A stretch of 64,000 nt of DNA, taken from positions 1,798,001-1,862,000 of the forward strand of contig NZ_CP011319.1 in NCBI RefSeq assembly GCF_001865675.1, given 5' to 3'. The translations under genes and the position numbers were made by a program. Below the pieces are notes generated by a model. The model did no database searches and was not told the DNA's origin. It worked only from the letters and a program-made list of their open reading frames with translations. Every line of letters begins with the position of its first letter. The stretch's first letter is position 1. Below are positions 1 to 8,383 of this stretch, one piece after another. This stretch comes from Janthinobacterium sp. 1_2014MBL_MicDiv. Lineage in GTDB: Bacteria; Pseudomonadota; Gammaproteobacteria; Burkholderiales; Burkholderiaceae_D.

Positions 1-1
1 C

Positions 2-82
2 TCCCTGACACCGGGCGTGGGGGATGCGAATTCGCAGACACCGGAATTCAAGTCCTTCCTCGTGAAGGTGGAAAAAGCATGA
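2..82 (+). CDS. Formate dehydrogenase major (alpha) subunit, C-terminal end only
   Basis: Only the last 26 codons and the stop (TGA at 80-82) lie in the window, read in the frame starting at base 2. The peptide ends TPEFKSFLVKVEKA, which resembles the C-terminus of the molybdopterin catalytic subunit of membrane formate dehydrogenases (FdnG/FdoG). The stop is 13 bp before the beta-subunit start, the usual alpha-beta-gamma order. The subunit oxidises formate at a bis-MGD centre, and in this family the active-site residue is often selenocysteine. The sel genes downstream suggest a Sec form, but that codon is outside the window and cannot be checked. Confidence 0.72.
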   Translation, partial: SLTPGVGDANSQTPEFKSFLVKVEKA

Positions 83-95
83 TGGGAGATCGATA

Positions 96-1019
96 ATGGC
101 ACTGCAATCCTTAGATATCCGGCGCCTGTCCGCCACCACGGTGACGCCGCCGCAAGCGCGCAGCCCGGTGACGGGCACCGTGGCCAAGCTGATCGATGTA
201 TCGAAATGCATCGGCTGCAAGGCTTGCCAGACGGCGTGCATGGAATGGAACGACCTGCGTGACGAGGTCGGCGAAAACCATGGCACCTACGACAACCCGA
301 CGGACCTGACGCCGCAATCGTGGACGGTGATGCGTTTTGCCGAACACGAAAGCAATGACGGCAACCTCGAGTGGCTGATCCGCAAGGATGGCTGCATGCA
401 CTGCGAGGACCCGGGCTGCCTGAAGGCCTGCCCGGCGCCGGGCGCCATCGTGCAATACACGAACGGCATCGTCGATTTCCACCAGGAAAACTGCATCGGC
501 TGCGGCTACTGCGTGGCCGGCTGTCCCTTCGACGTGCCGCGCATTTCGAAGAAGGACGACCGCGCCTACAAGTGCACGCTCTGTTCGGACCGCGTCGCCG
601 TGGGCCAGGAACCGGCCTGCGTGAAGACCTGTCCGACGGGCGCCATCGTCTTCGGTACCAAGGAAGACATGAAGGTGCATGCGGAAGAGCGCATCGTCGA
701 CCTGAAATCGCGCGGTTTCGAGAACGCGGGCCTGTACGATCCGCTGGGCGTGGGCGGCACGCACGTGATGTACGTGCTGCACCATGCCGACAAGCCGCGC
801 CTGTACTCGAACCTGCCCGACAAGCCGAGCATCAGCCTGATGGTGGGCTTCTGGAAGGGCTGGGCCAAGCCATTGGCCGTGGCCGGTATGGCGGCCACGG
901 CGCTGGCCGGCCTGTTCCACTACACGCGTGTCGGTCCGAACGAAGTGAGCAAGGATGAAGAGCGCGAAGCCCTGGACGAGGCCAAGCGCATCAAGGAGGG
1001 GCAGCATGAATCATCATGA
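96..1019 (+). CDS. fdoH: Formate dehydrogenase iron-sulfur (beta) subunit
   Basis: The 307-residue protein has four ferredoxin-like cysteine clusters: CIGCKACQTAC near residue 38, CMHCEDPGCLKAC near 100, CIGCGYCVAGC near 133 and CTLCSDRV...CVKTC near 160-180. These would bind four [4Fe-4S] clusters carrying electrons from the catalytic subunit to the membrane cytochrome b. A single hydrophobic stretch near residues 255-275 matches the C-terminal anchor helix of FdnH/FdoH. Length and order agree with the family (about 290-300 residues). It sits 13 bp after the alpha subunit and overlaps the gamma subunit by 14 bp, so the three are translationally linked. FdoH and FdnH cannot be separated from sequence alone. 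Confidence 0.93.
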   Translation: MALQSLDIRRLSATTVTPPQARSPVTGTVAKLIDVSKCIGCKACQTACMEWNDLRDEVGENHGTYDNPTDLTPQSWTVMRFAEHESNDGNLEWLIRKDGCMHCEDPGCLKACPAPGAIVQYTNGIVDFHQENCIGCGYCVAGCPFDVPRISKKDDRAYKCTLCSDRVAVGQEPACVKTCPTGAIVFGTKEDMKVHAEERIVDLKSRGFENAGLYDPLGVGGTHVMYVLHHADKPRLYSNLPDKPSISLMVGFWKGWAKPLAVAGMAATALAGLFHYTRVGPNEVSKDEEREALDEAKRIKEGQHESS

Positions 1020-1689
1020 ACAGCACAGTGAACTGCACAATGGCAAGCTGTACGACAAGGATGGCAATCCGCTGATCCAGCGCTACAACCCCAACGAGCG
1101 CACGAATCACTGGGTGACCGCCATTACCTTCGTCATGCTGGCCCTGTCCGGCCTGGCCATGTTCCATCCGTCGATGGCGTGGCTGGCCAACCTGTTCGGC
1201 GGCGGCCAATGGACGCGCATTTTGCATCCGTTTGCCGGCCTCGTGATGTTTGTCTCGTTCGCGATCCTCGTGGTGCGCTTCTGGCACCACAACAAGTTCG
1301 AGGACGGCGACAAACAGTGGCTGAAACAGATGGACGATGTGCTCAACAACCGCGAGGAAAAGCTCCCGAAGATCGGCAAATACAATGCCGGCCAGAAGAT
1401 GCTGTTCTTCGCGCTGCTGGCATGCATGCTGGGCCTGCTGTTGTCGGGCATCGTGATCTGGCGCGCGTATTTCGCGTTCTATTTCCCGATTCCCGTCATC
1501 CGCGCGGCCGCCTTGCTGCATGCCGTGTGCGCGTTCGGCATCATCTGCGCCATCATCGTGCACATTTACGCGGCCCTGTGGGTCAAGGGCTCGATCGGCG
1601 CCATGGTGCGCGGCACCGTCACCTACGGCTGGGCGCGCAAGCACCATCCGAAGTGGTTTGAAGCGGTGATCCGCGACAGCAAGGATTAA
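1006..1689 (+). CDS. fdoI: Formate dehydrogenase cytochrome b556 (gamma) subunit
   Basis: The 227-residue membrane protein is of the FdnI/FdoI type, with four hydrophobic segments. Histidines in HWVTAITF (about residue 27), the mid-protein FWHHNKF and HAVCAF/HIYAALWV in the last helices are candidate heme ligands. It anchors the complex and passes electrons from the beta subunit to quinone. I chose the ATG at 1006 because a strong AAGGAGGG ribosome site lies at 993-1000. A longer in-frame start at 955 would be buried inside the beta-subunit gene without a ribosome site. The start overlaps fdoH by 14 bp. Confidence 0.92.
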   Translation: MNHHEQHSELHNGKLYDKDGNPLIQRYNPNERTNHWVTAITFVMLALSGLAMFHPSMAWLANLFGGGQWTRILHPFAGLVMFVSFAILVVRFWHHNKFEDGDKQWLKQMDDVLNNREEKLPKIGKYNAGQKMLFFALLACMLGLLLSGIVIWRAYFAFYFPIPVIRAAALLHAVCAFGIICAIIVHIYAALWVKGSIGAMVRGTVTYGWARKHHPKWFEAVIRDSKD

Positions 1690-1719
1690 GCTGTCGTAAG
1701 TGCCGCCCAGCTGCAAGAG

Positions 1720-1757
1720 CCGGGGCCGGTCCCACAGGATCGGCCCCTTTCTCTTTC
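1720..1757 (+). terminator. Rho-independent terminator after the formate dehydrogenase operon
   Basis: A 10-bp stem (1722-1731 pairing with 1738-1747, one G-U pair) with a 6-nt loop is followed by a pyrimidine/T-rich run. It separates the fdh genes from fdhE, so fdhE-selA-selB may be transcribed partly on its own. Confidence 0.65.
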
Positions 1758-1829
1758 TGGTTTAAAATACTTTTACAGCATGGCCAACTCCGCTGGCTGT
1801 GCTTTGCTTTTTTTGATGGGGAAACTCCA

Positions 1830-2867
1830 TTGGTACAACGCATACTCCAGCCAGGCGAAATCGAAGGCCTGGACCATAACGCGATTCCGCGCCTGCTGCT
1901 GCCGCAGCCGGACAGCCTGTTTACGGCGCGCGCCTTGCGCTTGCGCGAACTGGCGCAGGGCAAGATCAAGGGCATCCCCGTCGACGCGGGCATGCAGGGC
2001 TACCTGGTGCTGATGGCCGCGCTGGCCGATGCGCAGGCCGCCGTGGTCGCCAAACTGGCGCCCGGCGCCGTGCCCGTGGCCGACGCCGAGGTGCTGCGCC
2101 GCGCCATCGCCCACCGCATGCCGGTACTGCCTGTCAACGGCGCCCGCCCACCGGTCTGGCGCGACATCTTTGCCAGCCTGCTCGACGAGCTGGCCGTCAC
2201 GGCAGCTAGCCAGCCGGCCCTGTCCGGTGGCCTGACCCAGGTGCTGGCGCAGCTGCGCGCGCTCGATGAAGCGGCGCTCGATGCCTGCGCCGACGCCGTG
2301 CTCGACGAGAACGGCGATCATCTGAACCCCATGCACGCGCCGTTTGTCGCCGCCGCCCTGCAGGTGCTGTGGTCGACGTCGGCCAGCCAGCTGCGCGCCA
2401 CGCGCGTGCCGGATCTGGAAACGGGCACCCTGTGCCCCGTCTGCGGTTCGCACCCTGTCGCCAGCGTGATCCGCATCGGCGGCCAGTCGCAAGGCTACCG
2501 CTACCTGCACTGCGGCATCTGCGAAAGCGAATGGCATATGGTGCGCGTGAAGTGCTCGACGTGCGAACAGAATGGCAAGATCGCCTACCAGGGCCTGGAC
2601 GCGGCCGACGCGGCGCCGTTCGACCCGGTGACGGCGAAGGACGACAAATTGCCCAACAAGGCCAACGATCCGAAAAAAGTGGCGCGCGCGGAAACCTGCG
2701 AGGATTGCCATACCTACCGCAAGGTCTTCAACCAGGAACACGATTACAACGTCGAGCCCCTGGCCGACGACCTGGCCAGCCTGATGCTCGACCTGCTGGT
2801 GGGCGAAGCCGGCTACCAGCGCGCCAGCGGCAATCCGCTGCTGTGGCTTGGCAAAGGCGAAGCTTGA
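1830..2867 (+). CDS. fdhE: Formate dehydrogenase accessory protein FdhE
   Basis: The 345-residue protein has the four CXXC pairs of FdhE in its second half (CPVCGS, CGICES, CSTCEQ, CEDCHT) and the typical RYLHCGICESEWHMVRVKCS and VEPLADDLASLMLD blocks. FdhE is a cytoplasmic rubredoxin-like iron protein needed for maturation or activity of respiratory formate dehydrogenases. The best start is TTG at 1830: no in-frame ATG fits, and the ATG at 1816 is in another frame. The stop overlaps the selA start (TTGATGA, TGA at 2865-2867), so the two are translationally coupled. Its place right after the fdh genes fits its role. Confidence 0.95.
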   Translation: MVQRILQPGEIEGLDHNAIPRLLLPQPDSLFTARALRLRELAQGKIKGIPVDAGMQGYLVLMAALADAQAAVVAKLAPGAVPVADAEVLRRAIAHRMPVLPVNGARPPVWRDIFASLLDELAVTAASQPALSGGLTQVLAQLRALDEAALDACADAVLDENGDHLNPMHAPFVAAALQVLWSTSASQLRATRVPDLETGTLCPVCGSHPVASVIRIGGQSQGYRYLHCGICESEWHMVRVKCSTCEQNGKIAYQGLDAADAAPFDPVTAKDDKLPNKANDPKKVARAETCEDCHTYRKVFNQEHDYNVEPLADDLASLMLDLLVGEAGYQRASGNPLLWLGKGEA

Positions 2868-4276
2868 TGAAGACGGAGCAGACCGTGCGCCTGCCGTCGG
2901 TGGACCGCATCCTCGGCGATGCGGCTTGCCAGGTCCTGATCGCCGAATACGGCCGCGTGCAAACCGTGGCGTGCGCCCGCGGCGTGCTGGCCGAGCTGCG
3001 CGCGGCCATGCTGGCTGGCGCAGGTGGCGACGAGGATACCTCGCTGGACGCCATCGTCGCCCTGCTCGGACAGCGCCTGCAGGCGCAATCGCGCCCGCAG
3101 CTGCGCGCCGTCTTCAACCTGACAGGCACGGTGCTGCATACCAACCTGGGGCGGGCGCTGTTGCCCGACGCGGCCGTGCAAGCCGTGGTGGAAGCGCTGC
3201 AATGGCCGATGAACCTGGAATTCGACCTGGAGACGGGCAAGCGGGGCGACCGCGACGACCTGGTCGAGGAATTGCTGCGCGAACTGACGGGTGCCGAAGC
3301 GGCCACCATCGTCAACAACAACGCGGCCGCCGTGCTGTTGATGCTGAATACCTTGGCGCAGGGCAAGGAAGTGGTGGTGTCGCGCGGCGAGCTGGTGGAA
3401 ATCGGCGGCGCCTTCCGCATTCCCGACGTGATGACGCGCGCCGGCGCCGTGCTGCGCGAAGTGGGCAGCACCAACCGCACCCACCTGGCCGATTACGCGC
3501 ATGGCGTGAACGAACAGACGGCGCTGCTGATGAAGGTCCATTGCAGCAATTACGCGATCACGGGCTTCACGAAAAGCGTGGAACTCGATGCGCTGGTGCC
3601 GCTGGCGGCGCAGCACGCCATTCCCACGGCCGTGGACCTGGGCAGCGGCACGCTGGTCGACCTGGCGCAATACGGCTTGCCGCATGAAACGACGGTGCGC
3701 GAAACGATAGAGGCGGGCGCCGACCTGGTGACCTTCAGCGGCGATAAATTGCTGGGTGGCCCGCAGTGCGGCGTGATCGTCGGCCGCGCCGACCTGATCG
3801 CGAAAATCAAGCGCAACCCGCTGAAGCGCGCGCTGCGCGTGGGCAAACTGACCCTGGCCGCGCTGGCGCCCGTGCTGCAGCTGTACCGCGCGCCGGACTT
3901 GCTGGCCGAACGCCTGACCACCTTGCGCCTGCTGACGCGACCGGCCGCCGCCATGCGCGAGCAGGCCGAGGAAGTGCTGCCGCTGCTGCAGCGCGCCTTA
4001 GGCACTTCCTACGCCGTCACGGCCGAAGCGATGAGCAGCCAGATCGGCAGCGGCGCCTTGCCCGTCGACCAGCTGCCCAGTTTTGGCCTGGCCATCCGCA
4101 GCGCGCCCGGCTCGCGCCTGAGCAACCCGCTGGGCGTGCTGGAGCAGCGCTTGCGCGCCTTGCCGCGGCCCGTGATCGGCCGCATCGGCCAGGATACCCT
4201 GTGGCTCGATTTGCGTTGCCTGGAAGCGGCGCACGAGACGGCATTCATCGCGCAGCTCGACGCGCTGGCCACATGA
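2867..4276 (+). CDS. selA: L-seryl-tRNA(Sec) selenium transferase
   Basis: SelA converts seryl-tRNA(Sec) to selenocysteinyl-tRNA(Sec) using selenophosphate and PLP. The 469-residue length equals the usual 460-470. The N-terminus has the LPSVDRIL motif, and the PLP lysine is Lys294 in FSGDKLLGG. The frame is open further upstream to 2369, but that stretch only shadows fdhE. The ATG at 2867 overlapping the fdhE stop gives the canonical N-terminus. The gene ends in an ATGA overlap with selB. Sequence, length and neighbours agree, so the assignment is secure. Confidence 0.97.
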   Translation: MKTEQTVRLPSVDRILGDAACQVLIAEYGRVQTVACARGVLAELRAAMLAGAGGDEDTSLDAIVALLGQRLQAQSRPQLRAVFNLTGTVLHTNLGRALLPDAAVQAVVEALQWPMNLEFDLETGKRGDRDDLVEELLRELTGAEAATIVNNNAAAVLLMLNTLAQGKEVVVSRGELVEIGGAFRIPDVMTRAGAVLREVGSTNRTHLADYAHGVNEQTALLMKVHCSNYAITGFTKSVELDALVPLAAQHAIPTAVDLGSGTLVDLAQYGLPHETTVRETIEAGADLVTFSGDKLLGGPQCGVIVGRADLIAKIKRNPLKRALRVGKLTLAALAPVLQLYRAPDLLAERLTTLRLLTRPAAAMREQAEEVLPLLQRALGTSYAVTAEAMSSQIGSGALPVDQLPSFGLAIRSAPGSRLSNPLGVLEQRLRALPRPVIGRIGQDTLWLDLRCLEAAHETAFIAQLDALAT

Positions 4277-6222
4277 TCGTCGGCACGGCAGGCCATATCG
4301 ACCATGGCAAGACGACCCTCACGCGCGCGCTCACGGGCGTGCACACGGACCGCCTGAAGGAAGAGCAGGCGCGCGGCATCTCGATAGAACTCGGTTACGC
4401 CTACCTGCCGCTGGCCGATGGCACGGTGCTGGGCGTGATCGACGTGCCGGGCCACGAAAAATTCATCCGCACCATGGCCTCCGGCGTGACGGGCATCGAC
4501 TTCGCCCTGCTGGTGGTGGCGGCCGACGATGGCGTCATGCCGCAGACGCACGAGCACCTGGCGATTTTGCGGCTGCTGGGCGTGACGCGCGGCGCCGTGG
4601 CGCTGACCAAGATCGACCGCGCCGACGCGGCCCGCGTGGCGCAGGTGGAGGCGGACATCGAGGCGCTGCTGCAAGGCACGCCGCTGGCCGGCAGCCCCAT
4701 CTTCCCCACCGCCGCCAGCGTGGACAACGATCCCGGCGTGGCCGCCCTGCTGGCGCACCTGGCGCAGGTGGCGCGCAGCCTGCCGCGGCGCGACGAGCGG
4801 CGCCTGTTCCGCCTCGGCGTGGACCGCGTGTTTACCCTGTCGGGGCAGGGCACCGTCGTCACAGGCACGGCGCTGGCGGGCATGGCCAGCGTGGGCGACA
4901 CCTTGCAACTGGCGCCGGGCGGCGTCGAGGCGCGCGTGCGCAGCATCCATGCGCAAAACCGCGCCGCTGAGACGGGCATGGCGGGCCAGCGCCTGGCGCT
5001 GAACCTGGCCGGCATCGCCCGCGAACGCATCGAACGCGGCAACTGGATCGTCGCGCCCGAGCTGGCGCAGTGCTCCGAACGCCTCGACGTGGAATTGACC
5101 CTGCTGCCCGACGCCGGCGTGCACTTGAAAGCCTGGTCGCCGCTGCACGTGCACCTGGGCGCGGCGCACCAGCTGGCGCGCGCCGTCATGCTCGATGGCG
5201 AGACCCTGTCGCCAGGGCAGACGGGCAGGGTACAACTGGTGTTCGACGCGCCGATGCACGGCGTGCCGGGCGACCGTTTCGTCGTGCGCAATGCGCAAGC
5301 CACGCAGACGGTGGGCGGCGGCATGGTGCTCGACCCGTTCGGCCCCGCGCGCAAGCGGCGTAGCCCGGCGCGACTGGCCTGGCTCGATGCGCTGGCCGCC
5401 TTTGTCGCGCACGGCGATTACGCGGCCTTGCTGGCGCAAAGCCCTGTGGGCTTGCGCGAGTCGCTGCTGGTGCGCCTGTCCTTGCTGCCGGCGGCGGCCA
5501 TCGCTCTGCCGTCCGACACGCGGCGCATCGCCTTGCGCGCCGGCGACGCCTTGCTGCTGGCGCCGGCGGCCTTGGCGGCGCTGGAGCAGCGCGTGCTGGC
5601 CGCGCTGGCCGCGTTCCATGCGCGCGCCCCCGACGAGGCGGGGCCGGAACTGTGGCGCCTGAAGCGCATCGTCGACGCCGAGATGGAAGATGCGCTGTGG
5701 AGCCACCTGGTCGAGGGCTTGCTGGCGCGTGGCGAGGTGCAGGCGCGCGGCGCCAGCCTGCATCTGCCGACGCACAGCGTGGAACTGACACCGCAGGAGC
5801 AGGCGGTGGCCGAGCCGATGCTGGCGGCCCTGCTGCAGGGCCGCTTCGAGCCGCCGTGGACGCGCGACCTGGCGCGCGACTTCAGCCTGGCCGAGGATGA
5901 GGCGCGCCGGCTGTTGCGCAAACTGGCCAAGGCAGGGCAAATCAGCCAGGTGGTGCACGACCTGTTCTACCACCCGGCCGCGCTGGCCGAACTGGCGCAG
6001 CTGGTGGGGGAACTGGCGCGCAAGGCGGAAGAGGAAGCGGGCTTGCCGCCCGGTTCCGGCGCGGTAGGCGCTGCCGCCTTCCGCGACGCCAGCGGCCTGG
6101 GCCGCAAGCGGGCGATCCAGGTCTTGGAATTTTTTGACCGCGTCGGTTATACTCGGCGTGTTGGCAATGGGCATCTATTGCGCCCGCAAGCGCTGTGGTC
6201 CTACACCTTGCCCAACGGCTAG
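4273..6222 (+). CDS. selB: Selenocysteine-specific translation elongation factor SelB
   Basis: The 649-residue SelB starts at the ATG overlapping the selA stop. The GTPase motifs are clear: GHIDHGKTT near residue 7 (G1), DVPGHEKF near 58 (G3) and TKID near 115 (G4). They are followed by EF-Tu-like beta domains and about 270 residues of winged-helix repeats, which in this family bind the SECIS hairpin in the mRNA. SelB delivers Sec-tRNA to in-frame UGA codons. It ends 12 bp before tRNA-Sec. The start upstream at 3766 would read through selA and is rejected. Confidence 0.96.
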   Translation: MIVGTAGHIDHGKTTLTRALTGVHTDRLKEEQARGISIELGYAYLPLADGTVLGVIDVPGHEKFIRTMASGVTGIDFALLVVAADDGVMPQTHEHLAILRLLGVTRGAVALTKIDRADAARVAQVEADIEALLQGTPLAGSPIFPTAASVDNDPGVAALLAHLAQVARSLPRRDERRLFRLGVDRVFTLSGQGTVVTGTALAGMASVGDTLQLAPGGVEARVRSIHAQNRAAETGMAGQRLALNLAGIARERIERGNWIVAPELAQCSERLDVELTLLPDAGVHLKAWSPLHVHLGAAHQLARAVMLDGETLSPGQTGRVQLVFDAPMHGVPGDRFVVRNAQATQTVGGGMVLDPFGPARKRRSPARLAWLDALAAFVAHGDYAALLAQSPVGLRESLLVRLSLLPAAAIALPSDTRRIALRAGDALLLAPAALAALEQRVLAALAAFHARAPDEAGPELWRLKRIVDAEMEDALWSHLVEGLLARGEVQARGASLHLPTHSVELTPQEQAVAEPMLAALLQGRFEPPWTRDLARDFSLAEDEARRLLRKLAKAGQISQVVHDLFYHPAALAELAQLVGELARKAEEEAGLPPGSGAVGAAAFRDASGLGRKRAIQVLEFFDRVGYTRRVGNGHLLRPQALWSYTLPNG

Positions 6223-6234
6223 CTCAGGCACCGC

Positions 6235-6330
6235 GGAAAGCACACTCATCCGGTGATGTGGCCGGGCTTCAAACCCGGTGGAGGGCGTCAGACGTTCTCC
6301 CGTAGGTTCGACTCCTACTGTTTTCCGCCA
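6235..6330 (+). tRNA. selC: tRNA-Sec (UCA anticodon)
   Basis: The 96-nt tRNA has CCA encoded (6328-6330). An 8-bp acceptor stem pairs GGAAAGCA at 6235-6242 with TGTTTTCC, the extended stem typical of bacterial tRNA-Sec. The anticodon arm CCGGG/CCCGG (6262-6278) carries TCA at 6269-6271 in its loop. A long GC-rich variable arm and a T arm with GGTTCGACTCC follow. It lies directly behind selB, completing a fdhE-selA-selB-selC cluster; selD is not in the window. Confidence 0.96.
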
Positions 6331-6485
6331 GTTATCCCCCCATCTATCTCTCCCGCGTTGGCCGCTTGCCACGTTGCGTAAAAATTATGGCGTAAAAGGC
6401 AACATTCATCGATGGCTGACGGGGCCGATGGTAACATCGTGCCGAAGGCAGGGATGCGGATACCCTGTGGCAGATGAAGGCAAGC

Positions 6486-7208
6486 ATGAAACAACGAGGG
6501 ATGGCATGGCTGCTGGCCGCGCTGCTGCTGGCGCCGGCCGCAGCCGGGGCAGCGGATGTGCGCGGCGTGCGCATCGTCGGTGAGCATTTGCCGCCGTCGA
6601 GCATGATGGAAGGCAATACCGTGGTGGGACGCGAAACGGTCAAGGTGCGCGAGATCATGGCGCGCGCCGGCATCGCCTACAGCATCGAATTGCTGCCGTG
6701 GAAACGCGCGTATGCGCAGGCGCTGCGCGAAACCGATACCTGCATATTTTCCACCACGCGCACGCAGGAGCGCGAAGCGCGGTTTCGCTGGATCGGGCCG
6801 CTCAACGAAGCGGAGTGGGTGCTGTATGGCCTGGCCGAGCGGCATTTGACGCTGCGCACGCTCGATGACGCGCGCGGCCTGGTCATCGGCACGGTGCTGG
6901 GCGACGCGCGCGACGATTATCTGCGCCAGCGCGGCCTGAGCGTGGCGCCCGTGACGCAGGAGTGGCTCAATCCGCAAAAGCTGCTGCTGGGGCGTATCGA
7001 CCTGTGGGCAGTCGGCATGGCGGTGGGCAGCAAGCCCTTTCTCGGCAAGGAATGGGAAGGCAAGGTGGTGCCGCTGCTGACGTTCAACCGCGTGCAGACT
7101 TACCTGGCCTGCAACAAGCTGCTGCCCGAGGCGCAGGCGGCCGCCATGCAGCGGGCCGCCGCCGCCATGCGCCGCGACGGCAGCATGGCGCGCGAACAAG
7201 TCCGTTAA
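6486..7208 (+). CDS. Periplasmic substrate-binding protein (SBP_bac_3-like)
   Basis: The 240-residue protein starts with a signal peptide (MKQRGMAWLLAALLLAPAAA, cut near AGAADV). It resembles the small type-2 periplasmic binding proteins often called transporter substrate-binding domain or ABC amino-acid-like proteins: a RGVRIVGEHLPPSS start, LPWKRAYAQAL and the LLLGRIDLWAVG block. No permease or ATPase is next to it, so it may be an orphan binding protein. I prefer the ATG at 6486 over an in-frame one 12 bp upstream because it gives a normal signal peptide. The ligand is unknown. It converges on siaD with only 10 bp between stops. Confidence 0.75.
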   Translation: MKQRGMAWLLAALLLAPAAAGAADVRGVRIVGEHLPPSSMMEGNTVVGRETVKVREIMARAGIAYSIELLPWKRAYAQALRETDTCIFSTTRTQEREARFRWIGPLNEAEWVLYGLAERHLTLRTLDDARGLVIGTVLGDARDDYLRQRGLSVAPVTQEWLNPQKLLLGRIDLWAVGMAVGSKPFLGKEWEGKVVPLLTFNRVQTYLACNKLLPEAQAAAMQRAAAAMRRDGSMAREQVR

Positions 7209-7218
7209 GGTCCCGGCC

Positions 7219-7959
7219 TCAGCTTTCCAGCCACTGGCGCACGCAGTTGCGCCCTTCGCGCTTGGCCTGGTACAGGGCCTGGTCGGCATGGCTGTAGGCC
7301 GTCTCGAAGGCCGTGCCGGCGCGGTTCCAGCTCAGGCCCACGCTGACGGTGATGGCGCGCGTGATGGGTGCCGCGTGGCGCTGGCGGCCGACCGTGTCGC
7401 AGATGCGCTGGGCCACCTTTGCCGCTTCGTCGCGCGAGGTGGTGGGCCAGACGACGGAAAACTCTTCGCCGCCGACGCGGCCGATGGCCGTTTCCTCTCC
7501 CAATAGTCCCTTCAGGCAGTCGACCACGGCCTGGATCACGCCATCGCCGGCCGGGTGGCCGAAATCGTCGTTGACCTGCTTGAACAGGTCGATATCGAGC
7601 ACGATCAGGGCCATGTCGCCCTGCGCCAGGCAGCGCGAAGCGTGATCGATCACGGCGCCGCGGTTCAGGGCGCCCGTTAGCGGGTCGTGCGTGGCGCGGT
7701 ATTCGAGCTGGCCGGCCAGGGTTTGCAGCTGGCGGTTCAGCAGGTGCATGTCGCGTTCGGCGCGGTCGCTGCGGCCGATCAGGCGCCGCGTCTCGCGCAT
7801 CAGCCGTTCGTAGTGGACAATCAGTTCGCCGAGCACGCGCCGCTGTTCCGCGCCCGAGGCGCCGGCATCGGCGTGCATGCGGCGCGCGGCGGCCAGCGCT
7901 GCCGCCTCCACCGTGAACAGGTCGGGCTCCAGTTCGGCCTCGGACATGGTCGCGCGCAT
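7219..7959 (-). CDS. siaD: Diguanylate cyclase, SiaD-like
   Basis: The 246-residue cytoplasmic protein has a helical N-terminal part (about residues 10-85, predicted coiled coil) and a GGDEF domain with the active GGEEF motif at residues 163-167. It would make cyclic di-GMP from GTP. No RxxD inhibitory site precedes GGEEF, so product feedback through the I-site is not expected. It is the last gene of a siaA-B-C-D operon. In Pseudomonas aeruginosa SiaD is switched on by binding unphosphorylated SiaC; the same is inferred here. The stop of siaC lies 3 bp before the start. Confidence 0.9.
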   Translation of the reverse strand: MRATMSEAELEPDLFTVEAAALAAARRMHADAGASGAEQRRVLGELIVHYERLMRETRRLIGRSDRAERDMHLLNRQLQTLAGQLEYRATHDPLTGALNRGAVIDHASRCLAQGDMALIVLDIDLFKQVNDDFGHPAGDGVIQAVVDCLKGLLGEETAIGRVGGEEFSVVWPTTSRDEAAKVAQRICDTVGRQRHAAPITRAITVSVGLSWNRAGTAFETAYSHADQALYQAKREGRNCVRQWLES

Positions 7960-7962
7960 GCC

Positions 7963-8361
7963 CTAGCTGCCCTGCACGGGATGGTCGCGGAAGTCCAGCG
8001 CCGTGAAATCCTGCTGCAGCTCCTGGCCGAATTCCAGGATGGTGTCGTCGTCCTCGTCGTGGTACCAGTTCAGGCGTACCTGGTTGCCGTCCACGGCCGC
8101 CTGGTTCAGGGTGTCGAACAGGGTAAACAGCATCTTCGTGCTGGAGCTGTTGAAGTAGGCCAGCGAGACATTCACGGTAATGCTGGCGTCGCGGCAGCCT
8201 TCCAGGTAGGCGCGCACGGCGGCGATCAGCGGGCCATAGAAGGCGGCCGCATTTTCCGGATACGACTCGCCCTTGATCGACAGGCTGTGCTGCTCGAAAC
8301 GGAAGTCGATTTCGGGCGAACTCGGGGTCGCGGCGATGAACAGTGGTGACGGTAATTGCAT
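7963..8361 (-). CDS. siaC: SiaC-like switch protein (DUF1987)
   Basis: The 132-residue protein matches the SiaC/DUF1987 family: a strand-rich start (IDFRFEQHSLSIKGESYPEN), a central YFNSSSTKML motif and an acidic DEDDD stretch. Thr75 in YFNSSSTK is the probable equivalent of the phosphorylated threonine of P. aeruginosa SiaC (Thr68). Its phosphorylation by SiaB and dephosphorylation by SiaA set whether SiaC activates the diguanylate cyclase. The ribosome site AGGAAAG precedes the ATG. It sits between siaB and siaD with short gaps. Confidence 0.92.
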   Translation of the reverse strand: MQLPSPLFIAATPSSPEIDFRFEQHSLSIKGESYPENAAAFYGPLIAAVRAYLEGCRDASITVNVSLAYFNSSSTKMLFTLFDTLNQAAVDGNQVRLNWYHDEDDDTILEFGQELQQDFTALDFRDHPVQGS

Positions 8362-8383
8362 ATGCTTTCCTGAGTCGGCTCTT

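Noticed and set aside
2369..2866. A longer SelA beginning at 2369
   Set aside because: The extra 166 codons shadow fdhE. SelA proteins begin near the LPSVDRIL motif, which follows the ATG at 2867.
4009..6174. A 721-codon minus-strand frame opposite selB
   Set aside because: SelB GTPase motifs settle the coding strand. The mirror frame is low-complexity.
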